A stretch of DNA of 64,000 nt from Pseudomonas sp. (GTDB lineage Bacteria > Pseudomonadota > Gammaproteobacteria > Pseudomonadales > Pseudomonadaceae), in the NCBI RefSeq assembly GCF_002796985.1, contig NZ_PEKX01000004.1, positions 1 through 64,000 of the forward strand. The letters run 5' to 3'. Positions 51,401 through 61,368 of this stretch are shown here, in pieces; position 1 is the first letter of the stretch; each line of letters begins with the position of its first letter. Position numbers and translations under genes: made by a program. The notes under the pieces are model-generated. The model searched no databases and was not told where the DNA came from. It was given only the letters and a program-made list of their open reading frames with translations.

Positions 51401-54400
51401 GCCTCGCGGCGGTAGACGGCAACATCAGTGGCATCGACGGCGCCGACACCCTGCGCCTGGCCACCGCGATCAAGAACAGCGGCGGCGGCAACGCCTTCGA
51501 CGTAGCCACCAGCATCACCCTGCCAGCGGGATTGGCCTTCGTTGGCGGCAGCCTCTCGGCTGCCAACCTGCAAATCTATCGCGGCGACGGCGCCCTGCTG
51601 GTACTGGGCACCGACTACAGCGTCAACGGCAACACCATTACCTTCCTCGACGCCAACAACCAGGGCACCCTGCTCGCCGGCCGCACCAATGCGCCTGACG
51701 GCAACGATGCCGCCGGGCGCAATGTGGTGGTGATCACCTACGACGTCACGGTGAACAACGCCATCCTCGCCTCCAGCACTCTGCAAAGCAGCGCGGCGCT
51801 GACCAACTACGCCAGCGTCGAAGGCGGCCAGGACTTCACCCCGGTGGACATCGTCGAGGTCGCCAACCAGCAGGTGGCCGCGCCGACCATCACCAAGACC
51901 TACCAGAACGGCAGCCTCACCAGCGACGACTCCAGCGCCGGCCACACCACCGGCAGCAACCTGGTGATCGGCGAGACGATGACCTATGACATCGTCGTCA
52001 GCCTGCCCGAAGGCAGCACCGCCAACCTGCGTCTTTCAGACCTGATCCCCCCAGGGCTGCGCCTGGACCTCACGGCCTTCGGCGGTGCGGGCTACCAGAT
52101 CATCTACAACGCCGCGAACAACGGCATCGATCCGTTCAGCGGCGCGCTCACGCAGGCCTTCGCCGGCTCTGTCAACGTCCTCACCTTCAGCGGCGATGGC
52201 AGCGATGGTGGCGACCTGAACCTGCTGTTCAGTGCCGCCGGCTCCACGGCAGACAACAACATCGGCAACAACGCCTTCGTCATCCGCCTGGTGCTGGTGG
52301 CAAGCAACGTGCAGAGCAACCAGCAAGGCGTCACCCTGAACAACGGCGCGCAGCTGACCTACAGCGACCCGGACGGCGACACGCCCAATGGTGCGACGGC
52401 GCTGGACCGCACCGTCGCCAGCCCGCAGCAGCCCTCGGTGAGCATCGTCGAGCCGACCCTGACGGTGACCCAGCAGATCACCGCAACCCCGACCTATGGC
52501 GGTTTCGACCAGGGCGACATCGTCACCTTCAACATCACCATCAGCAACAATTCTGGCACCGACGCCTTCGATCTCAGCCTGCTGGACCTGCTGCCCACGC
52601 AGATCACCAACCTGACCTTCGACGGCGCCATCACCTACAGCGGTGGCGCCAGCAACCATGGCGGCGTCGACTTCATCATCCAGAACGGCCAACTACTCAC
52701 CGCCACTGGCGCCAACATCGACATTGCCAACGGCGGCAGCATCGTCATCCACCTGACCGGTGTGGTGAACGCCTCGGCCGCCGGCCAGGCGGTTATCCCG
52801 AACAACGTCGTGGTGCGCTGGACCAGCCTGGACGGCACCGACAACACCACGGATACCCTTGCGGGCGAGCGCAGCGGCGACGACGGACTGCTCAACTCCG
52901 GGGTGCTCAACGACTACCGCCAGATCAACACGCTGCTGATTCCCGTCACCAACGGCATCCAGGTCTCCCGCGTCGGCGGCCTCGACGCCACCCCGCCGGC
53001 GACCAACTCCTCCGGTGCCACCGATACCGCCGGCCTGCAGGAAAACGTGGTGGTCGGCGAAATCGTCCGCTACCGCGTGGCCGTGGTGGTGCCCACCGGC
53101 GTCAACCCCGAGTACCAGATCCGCATCGAGCTGGCCGCCGGGCTGGAGTTCATTCCCGCGGACCTCAACAACATCCTTATCGCGTTGGGCTCCAGCGCCA
53201 TTGGCGGCCTCACCACAGACGCCACTGACCTGATCAGCAGTGGCACCCTGGGGATGGTCGGCAACCAGAACAGCGACGTGTCGCTGCCGATCCATCCGGA
53301 CCTCTCCGGCGACAAGCCCACCGGCGTCTTCAACATCAACAGCGGGCGCCTGCAGATTTCCCCTGATGGTCGGACCATCACCTTCAACCTGGGCAACCTG
53401 ACCAACAACGAGGTCAACGACGGCGATATCGAAGGGGTGATCCTGGAGTTCAACGTGCGCGTCGCCAACATCGCCTCAAACAGTAGCGGTGCGCAGCTGA
53501 GCATGAACGTGTTCGAGCACGTCGGCACCGGCGGCGGGGTCGACCGCGGCCACAGCGCCACGATCTTCGAGCACGTGGTAGAGCCCGGTTTCACCGCGAT
53601 GGACAAGACGGTCATCGACATCGCCGCGGGCAGCGCCCCCGACACCACCACCGCCACGGTCTCGGTCGGCTTCACCCAGAACGGCGAAGTACCGGCCTAC
53701 AACGTAGCGTTGCACGACAAGTTCCCCAGCGGCAGCAACTACGCCATCCAGAGCATCATCATCAACGGCACGCCCTACACCATGGGCAACCTGCCGACGG
53801 GCGTCACCGCCAGCGACAGTGGCGGCGAGATCGTGGTCACCTTCGCCCAGCTGAACGTCAACGACACGGTGCAAGTGCTCTATAGCGTCACCCTGCCCAA
53901 CACAATCATCCCCGACGACAGCAACAGTTCAGCGGTGCTGACCTGGACCAGCCTGCCCACCAGCTTCGAGGACAACGGCTGGAGCGGCTCGCTGCCGCTG
54001 ACCGCCGGTAGCGCCGATGGCGAACGGACCGGCCAGGATGGAACGGGTGGGCTGAACGACTACGTCCTCAGCGACGGTGCCGGCATGGGCGTGGTGCGGG
54101 GCACCCTGTGGGACGACACGCGCTCCGCCAACAACAGCGTGACGCCCGACGGGCCCGGCCTGGGCGGCATCAGAGTCGACCTTACCTGGGCCGGTGATGA
54201 CGGCGTGTTCGGCAACGCCGACGACCGCAGCTTCAATACCCTGACCGCCAGCGACGGCACCTACCAATTCGCCCTCCTGCCCGCGGGCAATTATCAGGTG
54301 GCGGTGGCGCAGACCTTCGATCAGACGACCAACAACCGCTTCCACGTACGTGTCGACACCGACACCGGTGCTGCCACCGTGGGCCTGGGCACCATTAACC

Positions 54401-57400
54401 TGAACCTGGGCGAAGGCGCCATTGGTATCGCCAACGCCGGCTACGTGCACCTCAACGAAGCGCCGATCAACACCGTCGCCGACCAGCATGGCGTCGAGGA
54501 CACCGTGCTGCACATCATCGGCCTGGCCACCAGCGACGTGGACGTCAACGCCGGCAATGCCGACGGCATCATGACCGTCACCCTCAGCGTGCGGCACGGG
54601 GTGCTCTGGCAGACCGGGACAGCGCCCGGGCCGACCGACGCACCGCCTGCCGGCGCCGGCCGCAGCCTGACGCTCACCGGTACCCTGCAGCAGATAAACG
54701 TCCTGCTCAGCCAGATCTATTACAAGGGCGACCAGGACTTCAACACCTTCCGCAATCCCGAAACCCTGACCATGGTCACCAATGACCAGGGCAACTTCGG
54801 CGACAAGGACGGCGACGGCATACCCGGCGAAAGCTCCGATGACGCGCTGTTCGACAGCGACACGATGAACATCGTCATCGACCCGGTGAACGACGCTCCC
54901 ATCGCCCACCCCGACATCGCCATTGCCCTGGAGGCTGGGGGCCTGAACAACGCCGACCCCGGCGTCGACCCCACCGGCAACGTGCTGACCAACGACACCG
55001 ATGTCGACATCGACACCAACAACGACTTCCTCAGGGTAACCCGCCTGGAGAACTCGACCGGCGGCTTCGTAGCGGTGCCCACTGCCGGCGTGGTCAGCCT
55101 CGCCGGCCGCTACGGCACGCTCTTCATCACCGCCGGCGGCGGCTTCCAGTACGTGGTCGACAATGCCAATACCGAGGTGCAGGCGCTGCGTACCGCGGGC
55201 GACGTGCTGCGCGAGTCCTTCGGCTACTTCATCACCGACAGCGGCGGCCTCGGCAGCTCGACATCCCTGACCATCGACATCCACGGCGCCAACGACACGC
55301 CGACTGCCCTTGCCGATACCGGCCCCGCCATCGAAGCGGGCGGCACCAACAACACCAGCGGTGGCCAGGATGCCACCGGCAACGTGCTGACCAATGACAC
55401 CGACGTGGATTCGGTAGCCCTGGGCGAAACCAAGTCAGTCAGCCTGGTGCGCTACGACGGCATTGGCGGCGGACAAATTTTCCCGGTCGCCTCGGGGGCG
55501 CCGGTGACCCTGAAGGTCCTCTACGGCAGCCTGACGATCAACGCCGACGGTACCTATCGCTACGTGGTGGACAACAACAATCCCGTGGTCCAGGCGCTGT
55601 CCCCCAGCGACCCCCTACTCACCGAACAATTCACCTACCAGGTGACCGACAAGGGTGGCCTGAGCGCCATCACCACCCTGACCATCACCATTCAGGGCGC
55701 CAACGATGCGCCGGTGGCCGTAGACGATCACGCTAATGCCACGGCCGGCGCCAGCGACGGCAGCCCGGCACCCGTTAACACCAGCGGCAACGTGATCACC
55801 GGCAACGCCGGGGTGGGCACCGACACCGACGTTGACAATGCCGACCACCCCAACGCCGACAAGCTCAAGGTCGACGGCGTGCGCTCCGGCCTGGAAACCG
55901 CTGGCGGGACCTTGACCGGCGTCACCGCCGGCATCGCCACGACCATCACCGGCACCGTTGCGCGGTTGGCCAACGGCAGCATCGTCAGCGGCAATTTCGG
56001 CCAACTCAGCCTCAACGACGACGGCACCTACAGCTTCGTGGTCAACAGCGCCGACCCGGCCATCCGCGCCCTCACCGCCAACCAGAGCCTGGACGTCATC
56101 TTCACCTACCGCATCCATGACACCGGTGGGCTGACCGATCAGGCGCAGCTGGTGATTACCGTGCGCGGCGTCAACGACCCGCCCATCGTGCAGCCGGTAG
56201 TCATCCATGCCACCGAAGCCGGCGGCCTGCTCAACGTGGTTCCGGGCCTGGACCCGACCGGCAACATCCGCAGCTCCTACGTCGACCCTGATGGCGACCC
56301 CCTGACCATCACCGCCGTGGTCAACGCCAACGGCGTCAGCGGCAACGTCGGCGCGGACCTGGCCGGCAACTACGGTATGTTGCTGCTCAACGCCGACGGC
56401 AGCTACCGTTTCGTGGTCAACAACCTCGATCCGGCGGTGCAGTCGCTGCGTACCTACAACGACACGCTCAGTGACGTCTTCACCTACAGCGTCAGCGACG
56501 GTAACGGCAAGACCGTCACCCGCACCTTCACCATCATCATCCACGGGCAGAACGATGTCCCCATCGCCGCCGACGATGCCAAGACCGCCATCGAGGCAGG
56601 TGGCACGCTGAACACCACGCCCGGCGCGCCCGCCACCGGCAACGTGTTGCCCAACGACCTGGACGTGGACGGCGCCGCCTACGGCGAAACCCACGTGGTC
56701 GACGCCGCGCGCACCGGCGACAAAGGCGCGGCCGGCACGCTGGTCGACCTGACCGCCAGCGGCGGCGTGATCGCTGGCACTTACGGCACCCTGACCCTCA
56801 ACGCCAACGGCACCTACACCTACGTGGTGAACGACAGCCTGGCCGCCGTGCAGGCGCTGAAGAACGGCGACAGCCTGACCGAGGCCTTCACCTACCGCAT
56901 GCACGACGCCGACGGCGCCAGCTCCATCGCCCAGTTGACCATCACCATCGACGGCCGCTACGACGCCCCGGTGGCCAACGACGACATCAACTACGCCGTG
57001 GCCAACCTCGATGGCAGTGGCGGGCGCAACCCCAGCGGCAATGTGATCACAGGCCTGACCGGGATCTTTGCCGGCATCGGCGCCGACACCGATGTCGATG
57101 CCGGCGACCACATGGCCGTCACCAGTATTGCCGTAGGCCCGGAAGGCGCGCAGATCAACACCGTGGCGGTAACGCCGGGCAGCCCGCAGACCATCATCGG
57201 CGCCTTCGGCACCCTGGTGATCAACGCCGACGGCAGCTACCAGTACTTCGTCGACAACACCAACCCCGACATCATCGCCCTCGGCCCGCTGGCCTTCGCT
57301 CTGGAAGCCTTCACCTACCAGGTGACCGATGATGGCGGACTCAACGACCAGGCCACGCTGATCATCCTGGTCCGCGGCCGGAACCAGGCGCCGGACACCG

Positions 57401-59022
57401 TGCCGGACTTCGGCACCGCCGTGGAAGACGGCGGCCTGCACAACGCCGTGCCGGGCAGCAACCCGTCGGGCAACGTGCTGGCCAATGACACCGACCCGGA
57501 CACCATCACCACCATCCCGCAGGACGTCATGCACGTCGTCTCGTTCTGGGCCGGCGACGGCCCCATTCCGGCCGACGCCACGGTTCCAGGCCAGAGCCTG
57601 CGCGGCCAGTACGGCACTCTGACGCTGCATGACGACGGCAGCTGGAGCTACGAGCTGGACAACTCCCTGGCGGAAGTCGAAGCCCTGCGCGCCAGCGGCC
57701 AGACCCTGCAGGACAAGTTCACCTACCTGGGCGCGGACATCTGGGGCGGTGCAACCCCCGGCCTGCTGACTATCACCATCGACGGACGCAACGACACGCC
57801 CATCGCCAGCGACGACAACGCGCAGGCCGTGGAAGCGGGCGGCGTCAACAATGGCACGCCCGGCGTCGACCCTCGCGGCAACGTGCTGGACAACGACACC
57901 GACGTCGACGGCGTGCCGTACGGCGAGACCAAGTCGGTCGTGTACTTCACCAACCAGAACGGCGCGACGGTCAACGCCGGCAACGTTCTGCAAGGGCTGT
58001 ATGGCAAGCTGACAATCAACGCCGACGGCAGCTACGAGTACCGCGTCGACAACGACAACCCCACCGTGCAGGCCATGCGCACGGCCGGCGAGAAGCTGCA
58101 GGAAGTCTTTACCTACCGCATGCGCGACACCGCCGGCGCCACCTCCGATGCGCGCCTGACCGTGATCGTCCAGGGCGCCAACGACAACCCGGCGGCGCGC
58201 GACGACAGCAACAGCGCCACCGACCAGACGCCCGCCCCGCAGGCGACCGGCAACGTGCTGCCCAACGACAGCGACGTGGATGGCGGCGACTCGCTGACCG
58301 TCACCGGCATCCGCGCCGGACAGGAAGCCGGCAGCGGCGCCGCCGGCGTGGTCGGCCAGCCCATTGCGGGGCGTTACGGCACGCTGGTCCTCAACGCCGA
58401 CGGCAGCTACACCTACACCATCGACCTGAGCAACCGCGAAGTGCTGGCAGCGGCGGGTCTGGGGCAGGTGCTCAAGGACTACTTCACCTACACCATCAGC
58501 GACCTGGCCGGCGCCACCGACGATGCCCAACTGACCATCACCCTGGACATCGCCACGCCGTACATCCCACCGGGCCCGCACTTCGACCGCTTCGGGGACG
58601 ACGGCTACCCGCGTGATCGGATTCCCGACGTGGACCCGGCGATCTTCGTGCAGCCGGTGGTCGAGCGCATCGATGATCGCCTGTCGCTCTCCGCCTGGGG
58701 CGCCGACGGCAGCGACATCGACATCTTCGCCACGCCGGAGATCGAGAGCCCGTCGCTGGGCGCACAGCTTGGCGTGGTGAAAGGCCAGTTCGTCGCCCGT
58801 GCCGTGGCCGAGAGCCGGCGCGCCGCCACCCTGGACAAGAACTGGGTGGACGGCCGCCACGGCGTCATCAGCCTCAGCGCCGACGGCCTGCTCCCCGATC
58901 CGTCGTTGTGGGCGCCCCTGCCCGGCGACATGGTGGCCAAACCCGACAAGACCGCGCAGACCGCACGGGGCTTCCGCGCCCAGTTGCGCGACGCCGCCCA
59001 ACGTCGGGACGGCAACCCATGA
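48427..59022 (+). CDS. Giant DUF4347 / DUF11 / VCBS-repeat surface protein (adhesin-like)
   Basis: A 3531-aa protein. It has no Sec signal; the N-terminus carries LEQRILFDGA (residues 19-28), typical of DUF4347 proteins. A DUF4347 domain follows (about 71-215) with FSHGATG (His126) and LYGCDVG (Cys169). Residues about 240-1880 hold DUF11-like beta-sandwich repeats (such as LKTVNLQTDVGTPGITPGDT). An SdrD_B/Cna-B-like domain lies near 1890-1965 (DGPGLGGIRVDLTWAGDDG), then a cadherin-like unit and nine VCBS-type repeats (about 2157-3378). The Asp/Gly-rich repeats suggest calcium binding. The C-terminal 150 residues are non-repetitive. No LapA-like RTX nonapeptide block is seen. It is probably an exported cell-surface or biofilm adhesin, cargo of the TolC/HlyD/M50 genes that follow directly. 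Confidence 0.88.
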   Translation: MQAKYRSKLFQPAAHALALEQRILFDGAAAAAVDQQHHDSTAAEAKDTAKPATAVEARAQAAAPAQAAPRNLVVIDARLENRDQLAANLPVGTTALVVDAGQDAIAAISNALAQLGKVDSIQIFSHGATGQFTLGNQTFTSQSVDQLGDRLSAWRGELNAGADIQLYGCDVGSGSTGQALVNELARWTGADVGASSNATGASSAGGDWNLEVRNGDIDKSIALSADTLVSFQGLLADASPTVAMGSGGSTVRLGDQFTFDVIFSNPSTQVGFAPYIDLFMPATGRDGNDGATFVSATYLGQVVNRYVIPFDASGNATHPLAKDANGNALVINAASVGMKPGDQMVVLQLPYASVTSGQPAIAIQVTAQLSNLADTSYSDGAPNLTINARGGFEYGNDSLNNPAQDPTLVEAALHSFVVTPTLLSVTQTVNMPEGETVTGPNFTRTETVTVTPATGQTLTNVTVTQTVPDQVHVSSITPGTGGTLTSVTLHDGTVLTNPTLIQAALNNPNAFVASYSIHYDTLSAASTTTVGFYVPEIDAAGRPVLDPATGNPRTITFGTATVNGDWNPLDTRDRPVNPTDPDGYPFTVTGDGAGITFVAKSITLLKTVNLQTDVGTPGITPGDTLRYTMDVAISDFYAFGRNILGQGRFTVTDQLSDGQTFSAANPPSIVIQQHGGTQVIPVIYTATVNADGSTTLVFDIAQSIAAAVQGPGVYALFGDLWDGDAQEAATRLTIVYDATIDTTYTTDHPPHDQLNEGDSVSNNAVVDASVLRDSVNIGGEQTDGSGTTSTIDTSNIDITLTQVNGGNPPANGELRPGDVVTFTITYDLLVADYENFKLTAYLPLPLLNAAGINWSIGNGVGQWSFGAGNTILDVPDSVTTGAGNSIIFDFGNYVSGGLNGGTVQVRFTMVVGDQPYADQRELDVLAQSSQTTTIDKTPLISSDVAVIESVAEPVLEIKHGVVSSTNGTVTGTIGAWAQPGTSGVPFSSNVTSLAAVDGNISGIDGADTLRLATAIKNSGGGNAFDVATSITLPAGLAFVGGSLSAANLQIYRGDGALLVLGTDYSVNGNTITFLDANNQGTLLAGRTNAPDGNDAAGRNVVVITYDVTVNNAILASSTLQSSAALTNYASVEGGQDFTPVDIVEVANQQVAAPTITKTYQNGSLTSDDSSAGHTTGSNLVIGETMTYDIVVSLPEGSTANLRLSDLIPPGLRLDLTAFGGAGYQIIYNAANNGIDPFSGALTQAFAGSVNVLTFSGDGSDGGDLNLLFSAAGSTADNNIGNNAFVIRLVLVASNVQSNQQGVTLNNGAQLTYSDPDGDTPNGATALDRTVASPQQPSVSIVEPTLTVTQQITATPTYGGFDQGDIVTFNITISNNSGTDAFDLSLLDLLPTQITNLTFDGAITYSGGASNHGGVDFIIQNGQLLTATGANIDIANGGSIVIHLTGVVNASAAGQAVIPNNVVVRWTSLDGTDNTTDTLAGERSGDDGLLNSGVLNDYRQINTLLIPVTNGIQVSRVGGLDATPPATNSSGATDTAGLQENVVVGEIVRYRVAVVVPTGVNPEYQIRIELAAGLEFIPADLNNILIALGSSAIGGLTTDATDLISSGTLGMVGNQNSDVSLPIHPDLSGDKPTGVFNINSGRLQISPDGRTITFNLGNLTNNEVNDGDIEGVILEFNVRVANIASNSSGAQLSMNVFEHVGTGGGVDRGHSATIFEHVVEPGFTAMDKTVIDIAAGSAPDTTTATVSVGFTQNGEVPAYNVALHDKFPSGSNYAIQSIIINGTPYTMGNLPTGVTASDSGGEIVVTFAQLNVNDTVQVLYSVTLPNTIIPDDSNSSAVLTWTSLPTSFEDNGWSGSLPLTAGSADGERTGQDGTGGLNDYVLSDGAGMGVVRGTLWDDTRSANNSVTPDGPGLGGIRVDLTWAGDDGVFGNADDRSFNTLTASDGTYQFALLPAGNYQVAVAQTFDQTTNNRFHVRVDTDTGAATVGLGTINLNLGEGAIGIANAGYVHLNEAPINTVADQHGVEDTVLHIIGLATSDVDVNAGNADGIMTVTLSVRHGVLWQTGTAPGPTDAPPAGAGRSLTLTGTLQQINVLLSQIYYKGDQDFNTFRNPETLTMVTNDQGNFGDKDGDGIPGESSDDALFDSDTMNIVIDPVNDAPIAHPDIAIALEAGGLNNADPGVDPTGNVLTNDTDVDIDTNNDFLRVTRLENSTGGFVAVPTAGVVSLAGRYGTLFITAGGGFQYVVDNANTEVQALRTAGDVLRESFGYFITDSGGLGSSTSLTIDIHGANDTPTALADTGPAIEAGGTNNTSGGQDATGNVLTNDTDVDSVALGETKSVSLVRYDGIGGGQIFPVASGAPVTLKVLYGSLTINADGTYRYVVDNNNPVVQALSPSDPLLTEQFTYQVTDKGGLSAITTLTITIQGANDAPVAVDDHANATAGASDGSPAPVNTSGNVITGNAGVGTDTDVDNADHPNADKLKVDGVRSGLETAGGTLTGVTAGIATTITGTVARLANGSIVSGNFGQLSLNDDGTYSFVVNSADPAIRALTANQSLDVIFTYRIHDTGGLTDQAQLVITVRGVNDPPIVQPVVIHATEAGGLLNVVPGLDPTGNIRSSYVDPDGDPLTITAVVNANGVSGNVGADLAGNYGMLLLNADGSYRFVVNNLDPAVQSLRTYNDTLSDVFTYSVSDGNGKTVTRTFTIIIHGQNDVPIAADDAKTAIEAGGTLNTTPGAPATGNVLPNDLDVDGAAYGETHVVDAARTGDKGAAGTLVDLTASGGVIAGTYGTLTLNANGTYTYVVNDSLAAVQALKNGDSLTEAFTYRMHDADGASSIAQLTITIDGRYDAPVANDDINYAVANLDGSGGRNPSGNVITGLTGIFAGIGADTDVDAGDHMAVTSIAVGPEGAQINTVAVTPGSPQTIIGAFGTLVINADGSYQYFVDNTNPDIIALGPLAFALEAFTYQVTDDGGLNDQATLIILVRGRNQAPDTVPDFGTAVEDGGLHNAVPGSNPSGNVLANDTDPDTITTIPQDVMHVVSFWAGDGPIPADATVPGQSLRGQYGTLTLHDDGSWSYELDNSLAEVEALRASGQTLQDKFTYLGADIWGGATPGLLTITIDGRNDTPIASDDNAQAVEAGGVNNGTPGVDPRGNVLDNDTDVDGVPYGETKSVVYFTNQNGATVNAGNVLQGLYGKLTINADGSYEYRVDNDNPTVQAMRTAGEKLQEVFTYRMRDTAGATSDARLTVIVQGANDNPAARDDSNSATDQTPAPQATGNVLPNDSDVDGGDSLTVTGIRAGQEAGSGAAGVVGQPIAGRYGTLVLNADGSYTYTIDLSNREVLAAAGLGQVLKDYFTYTISDLAGATDDAQLTITLDIATPYIPPGPHFDRFGDDGYPRDRIPDVDPAIFVQPVVERIDDRLSLSAWGADGSDIDIFATPEIESPSLGAQLGVVKGQFVARAVAESRRAATLDKNWVDGRHGVISLSADGLLPDPSLWAPLPGDMVAKPDKTAQTARGFRAQLRDAAQRRDGNP
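54895..58560 (+). repeat. Nine tandem VCBS/cadherin-like repeats in the giant protein gene
   Basis: Nine units of roughly 110-140 codons each run in tandem. They typically begin with APIA-DD, continue AIEAGG-N, GNVLTNDTDVD and YGTLTLNADGSYTYVVDN, and end IDGRND or IQGAND. They are diverged rather than identical at DNA level, so the array looks old and stable. The long antisense open frames here are shadows of the repeat. Confidence 0.85.
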
Positions 59023-59060
59023 TGCGTACGCAAAAATCACGGAAGGACCAAGGACCTCAC

Positions 59061-60605
59061 ATGCCCGCCTACGCCCTGAAATGCCTGAGTGCCACCCTCA
59101 CTGCCAGCATCCTGCTCAGCGCCTGCTCGGCGTTCGAGCCCAAGCCCTACACCGAGGAGGAAATGCGCCAACGGGTGATCGAGGACCAGGCTCGCATGTA
59201 CAAGGAGCAGGAACCGGTCAGCGGGCCGATCACCTTCTACGAAGCCTCCGCCCGAGCATTGAAATACAACCTCGACTACCGCCTGAAGCTGCTGGAAAGC
59301 GCGCTGGCCTCCGACCTGCGCGACGTCACCAGCCACGAGATGCTGCCGCGCGTGGTCGCCTCCGCCGGCTACGCCGGGCGTAACAACGATTCGGGCGGCA
59401 CCTCCATCGGCATCGAGGACCGCCAGGTCAGCCTGCGTCCGTCCACCTCGGAAGAACGCTACCGCCAGCTCTACAGCCTCGGGCTGTCCTGGAGCCTGCT
59501 GGACTTCGGCGTCGCCTACTTCCGCACCCAGCAGAAGAACGACCAGATGCTGATGGCCGAAGAGCGCCGCGAGAAGGTCGCGCAGAACGTCCTGCAGGAT
59601 GTGCGCAACGCCTACTGGCGCGCGCTCGGCGCCCAGCGCCTGCTGCCGGAAGTGGACGGCCTGCTGATGCGCACCCACCGCGCCCTGACCGCCGCCCGCG
59701 AGGCCGAGGGCAAGGGCCTGCTGCCGCGCCAGGACATCCTCGCCTACCAGCGCGCCCTGCTCGACTCGGTGTACATGCTCACCGTGCGCCGCCAGGACCT
59801 GGAGTTCGCCCGCGCCGAACTGGCCGCGCTGATGTCGCTGCCGCCGAACACCAAGATGGTCCTGGCCGACATCGGCGAGCAGCCGCTGCCGCTGGTGACC
59901 AACAACGTCGAACAGCTCGAACGCCTGTCGCTGGAGCGCCGCCCGGAAATCATGGAGGAGTGGTACAGAAAACGCGTCGACATGAACGACCTGAAGATCG
60001 CCAAGGCCCAGCTGTGGCCCAACGTCAGCTTCAACTACGGCTACGAGTACGACTCCAACAAGTACCTGTACAACAACGACTGGAACCAGACCGGCATCAA
60101 CGTCTCGATGAACCTGCTGCGCCTGGCCCAGTACCCGGACATCAAGGCCGCCGAGGCCAGCCAGGAAAAGACCGACGACATGCGCCGCACCGCGCTGTCC
60201 ATGGCCATCCTCACCCAGGTCCGGGTCGGCCTGTTGCGCTACCAGCTGGCCAAGCAGGAAGTGGAGTTCGCCGACGAGAGCCTGCGCGTCGACCAGAGCC
60301 TGCTCAGCTACGCCCAGTCCGCCCGCGGCGCCGCGCTAGGCAGCGAACTGGAGCTGATCCGCGCCGAAGGCCGCTTCCTGCTCTCGCGCTACCAGCGCGA
60401 AGCCGCCTACTCCGACGCCCAGGCCGCCTGGGGCCGGTTGTACAACTCGGTGGGCTTCGAGGTGATGCCCAAGGAAATCCAGAACCACGACGTGAAGACC
60501 CTCGCGCGGGAAATCCAGCGCACCCTGGAACAACAGACCAGTACCAACCTGCTCGCCAGCAGCACCGCCAGTGGCAAAGAAGGAACCGCCAATGCCGCGC
60601 AGTAA
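59061..60605 (+). CDS. TolC-family outer-membrane efflux lipoprotein
   Basis: A 514-aa outer-membrane factor. A lipoprotein signal peptide ends at LLSAC with Cys22 as the acylation site. The mature part has two OEP-type repeats of amphipathic helices (ITFYEASARALKYNLDYR and ERRPEIMEEWYRKRVDMNDL). It should form the trimeric channel of a tripartite exporter. The start at MPAYALKC has AAGGA 6 nt upstream; upstream ATGs that overlap the giant gene stop (59019, 59022) are in frame but would bury the signal peptide. It overlaps the next gene by 14 nt. Confidence 0.88.
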   Translation: MPAYALKCLSATLTASILLSACSAFEPKPYTEEEMRQRVIEDQARMYKEQEPVSGPITFYEASARALKYNLDYRLKLLESALASDLRDVTSHEMLPRVVASAGYAGRNNDSGGTSIGIEDRQVSLRPSTSEERYRQLYSLGLSWSLLDFGVAYFRTQQKNDQMLMAEERREKVAQNVLQDVRNAYWRALGAQRLLPEVDGLLMRTHRALTAAREAEGKGLLPRQDILAYQRALLDSVYMLTVRRQDLEFARAELAALMSLPPNTKMVLADIGEQPLPLVTNNVEQLERLSLERRPEIMEEWYRKRVDMNDLKIAKAQLWPNVSFNYGYEYDSNKYLYNNDWNQTGINVSMNLLRLAQYPDIKAAEASQEKTDDMRRTALSMAILTQVRVGLLRYQLAKQEVEFADESLRVDQSLLSYAQSARGAALGSELELIRAEGRFLLSRYQREAAYSDAQAAWGRLYNSVGFEVMPKEIQNHDVKTLAREIQRTLEQQTSTNLLASSTASGKEGTANAAQ

Positions 60606-61368
60606 GTCGTACCTGCTCCTCCCGCTGTACCTGATGTTGCTCCAGCCGGTGCTGGCCGATGACGCCCCCACCGGCCTGCCGCCACTGCCCGACAGCCAGG
60701 ACCCCGGCGCCATCCGCGTGCTGCTGGTGTCCAACCTGGAAACCACCCTCTCCGCCCAGATGAACGGCACCCTCGGCGCGCTCAAGGCCAGCCTGGGCGA
60801 CAAGGTCGCCAAGGACGCCGAACTCGCTCAGCTCAACTGCGTGGAAGTGAACGCCCGCGCCAAGGTCGCCGGCGCCGAACTGAACATGGCCCGCGCCAAC
60901 CTCGCCGCCAAGCAGAACCTGCGCAAGCTCGACGCGGTAGGCGACCTGGAAGTCGCCATGGCCAACACCGAGGTACAGAAGGCCGATGGCGCCCTCACCC
61001 TGGCCCGTGCCCAGGCGGGCTACTGCCTGGTCGACGCACCGTTCTCCGGGCGCATCGCCAAGGTCTACGTCAAGCCGTACCAGACGGTGACCGCCGGCAC
61101 GCCGCTGTTCGACCTGGTCAGCGACGGAGCGCTGAAGGTCCGTCTTAACGTGCCCTCTTCCATGCTGCCCAGCCTACGCCCGGACATGCCGCTGGAGGTG
61201 GACATCCACGAAACCGGCAAGCACTACCCGGCCAAGGTCAGCGTGATCAACGCGCGGGTCGACGCGGTGGCGCAGACCGTGGAGCTGGAAGCGAAACTGG
61301 ACGCCAGCTACCCCGAATTGATCGCCGGCATGAGCGGGGTCGCGCGCTTCCCCGAAAGCCATGAGTGA
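60592..61368 (+). CDS. HlyD/RND-type periplasmic adaptor protein
   Basis: A 258-aa membrane-fusion-like protein with a cleavable signal peptide (hydrophobic 7-26, cleavage after VLA). It has a barrel-sandwich/lipoyl half (MNGTLGALKASLGDKVAKD), a short helical hairpin (about 85-135), the second half (VDAPFSGRIAKVYVKPYQTV) and a beta-barrel region. It is shorter than typical HlyD because it lacks a membrane anchor and has a short hairpin. The start has AAGGAA. It overlaps the TolC-like gene by 14 nt and the next gene by 8 nt, so the operon is tightly coupled. Confidence 0.85.
   Translation: MPRSKSYLLLPLYLMLLQPVLADDAPTGLPPLPDSQDPGAIRVLLVSNLETTLSAQMNGTLGALKASLGDKVAKDAELAQLNCVEVNARAKVAGAELNMARANLAAKQNLRKLDAVGDLEVAMANTEVQKADGALTLARAQAGYCLVDAPFSGRIAKVYVKPYQTVTAGTPLFDLVSDGALKVRLNVPSSMLPSLRPDMPLEVDIHETGKHYPAKVSVINARVDAVAQTVELEAKLDASYPELIAGMSGVARFPESHE

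Noticed and set aside
48316..51945. A 1209-codon open frame antisense to the giant surface-protein gene, and similar ones at 53929-55284 and 55615-59040
   Set aside because: These are shadows of a GC-rich repetitive gene. They show valine/glycine/histidine-rich translation without domains, and the forward frame has clear DUF4347, DUF11 and VCBS features.
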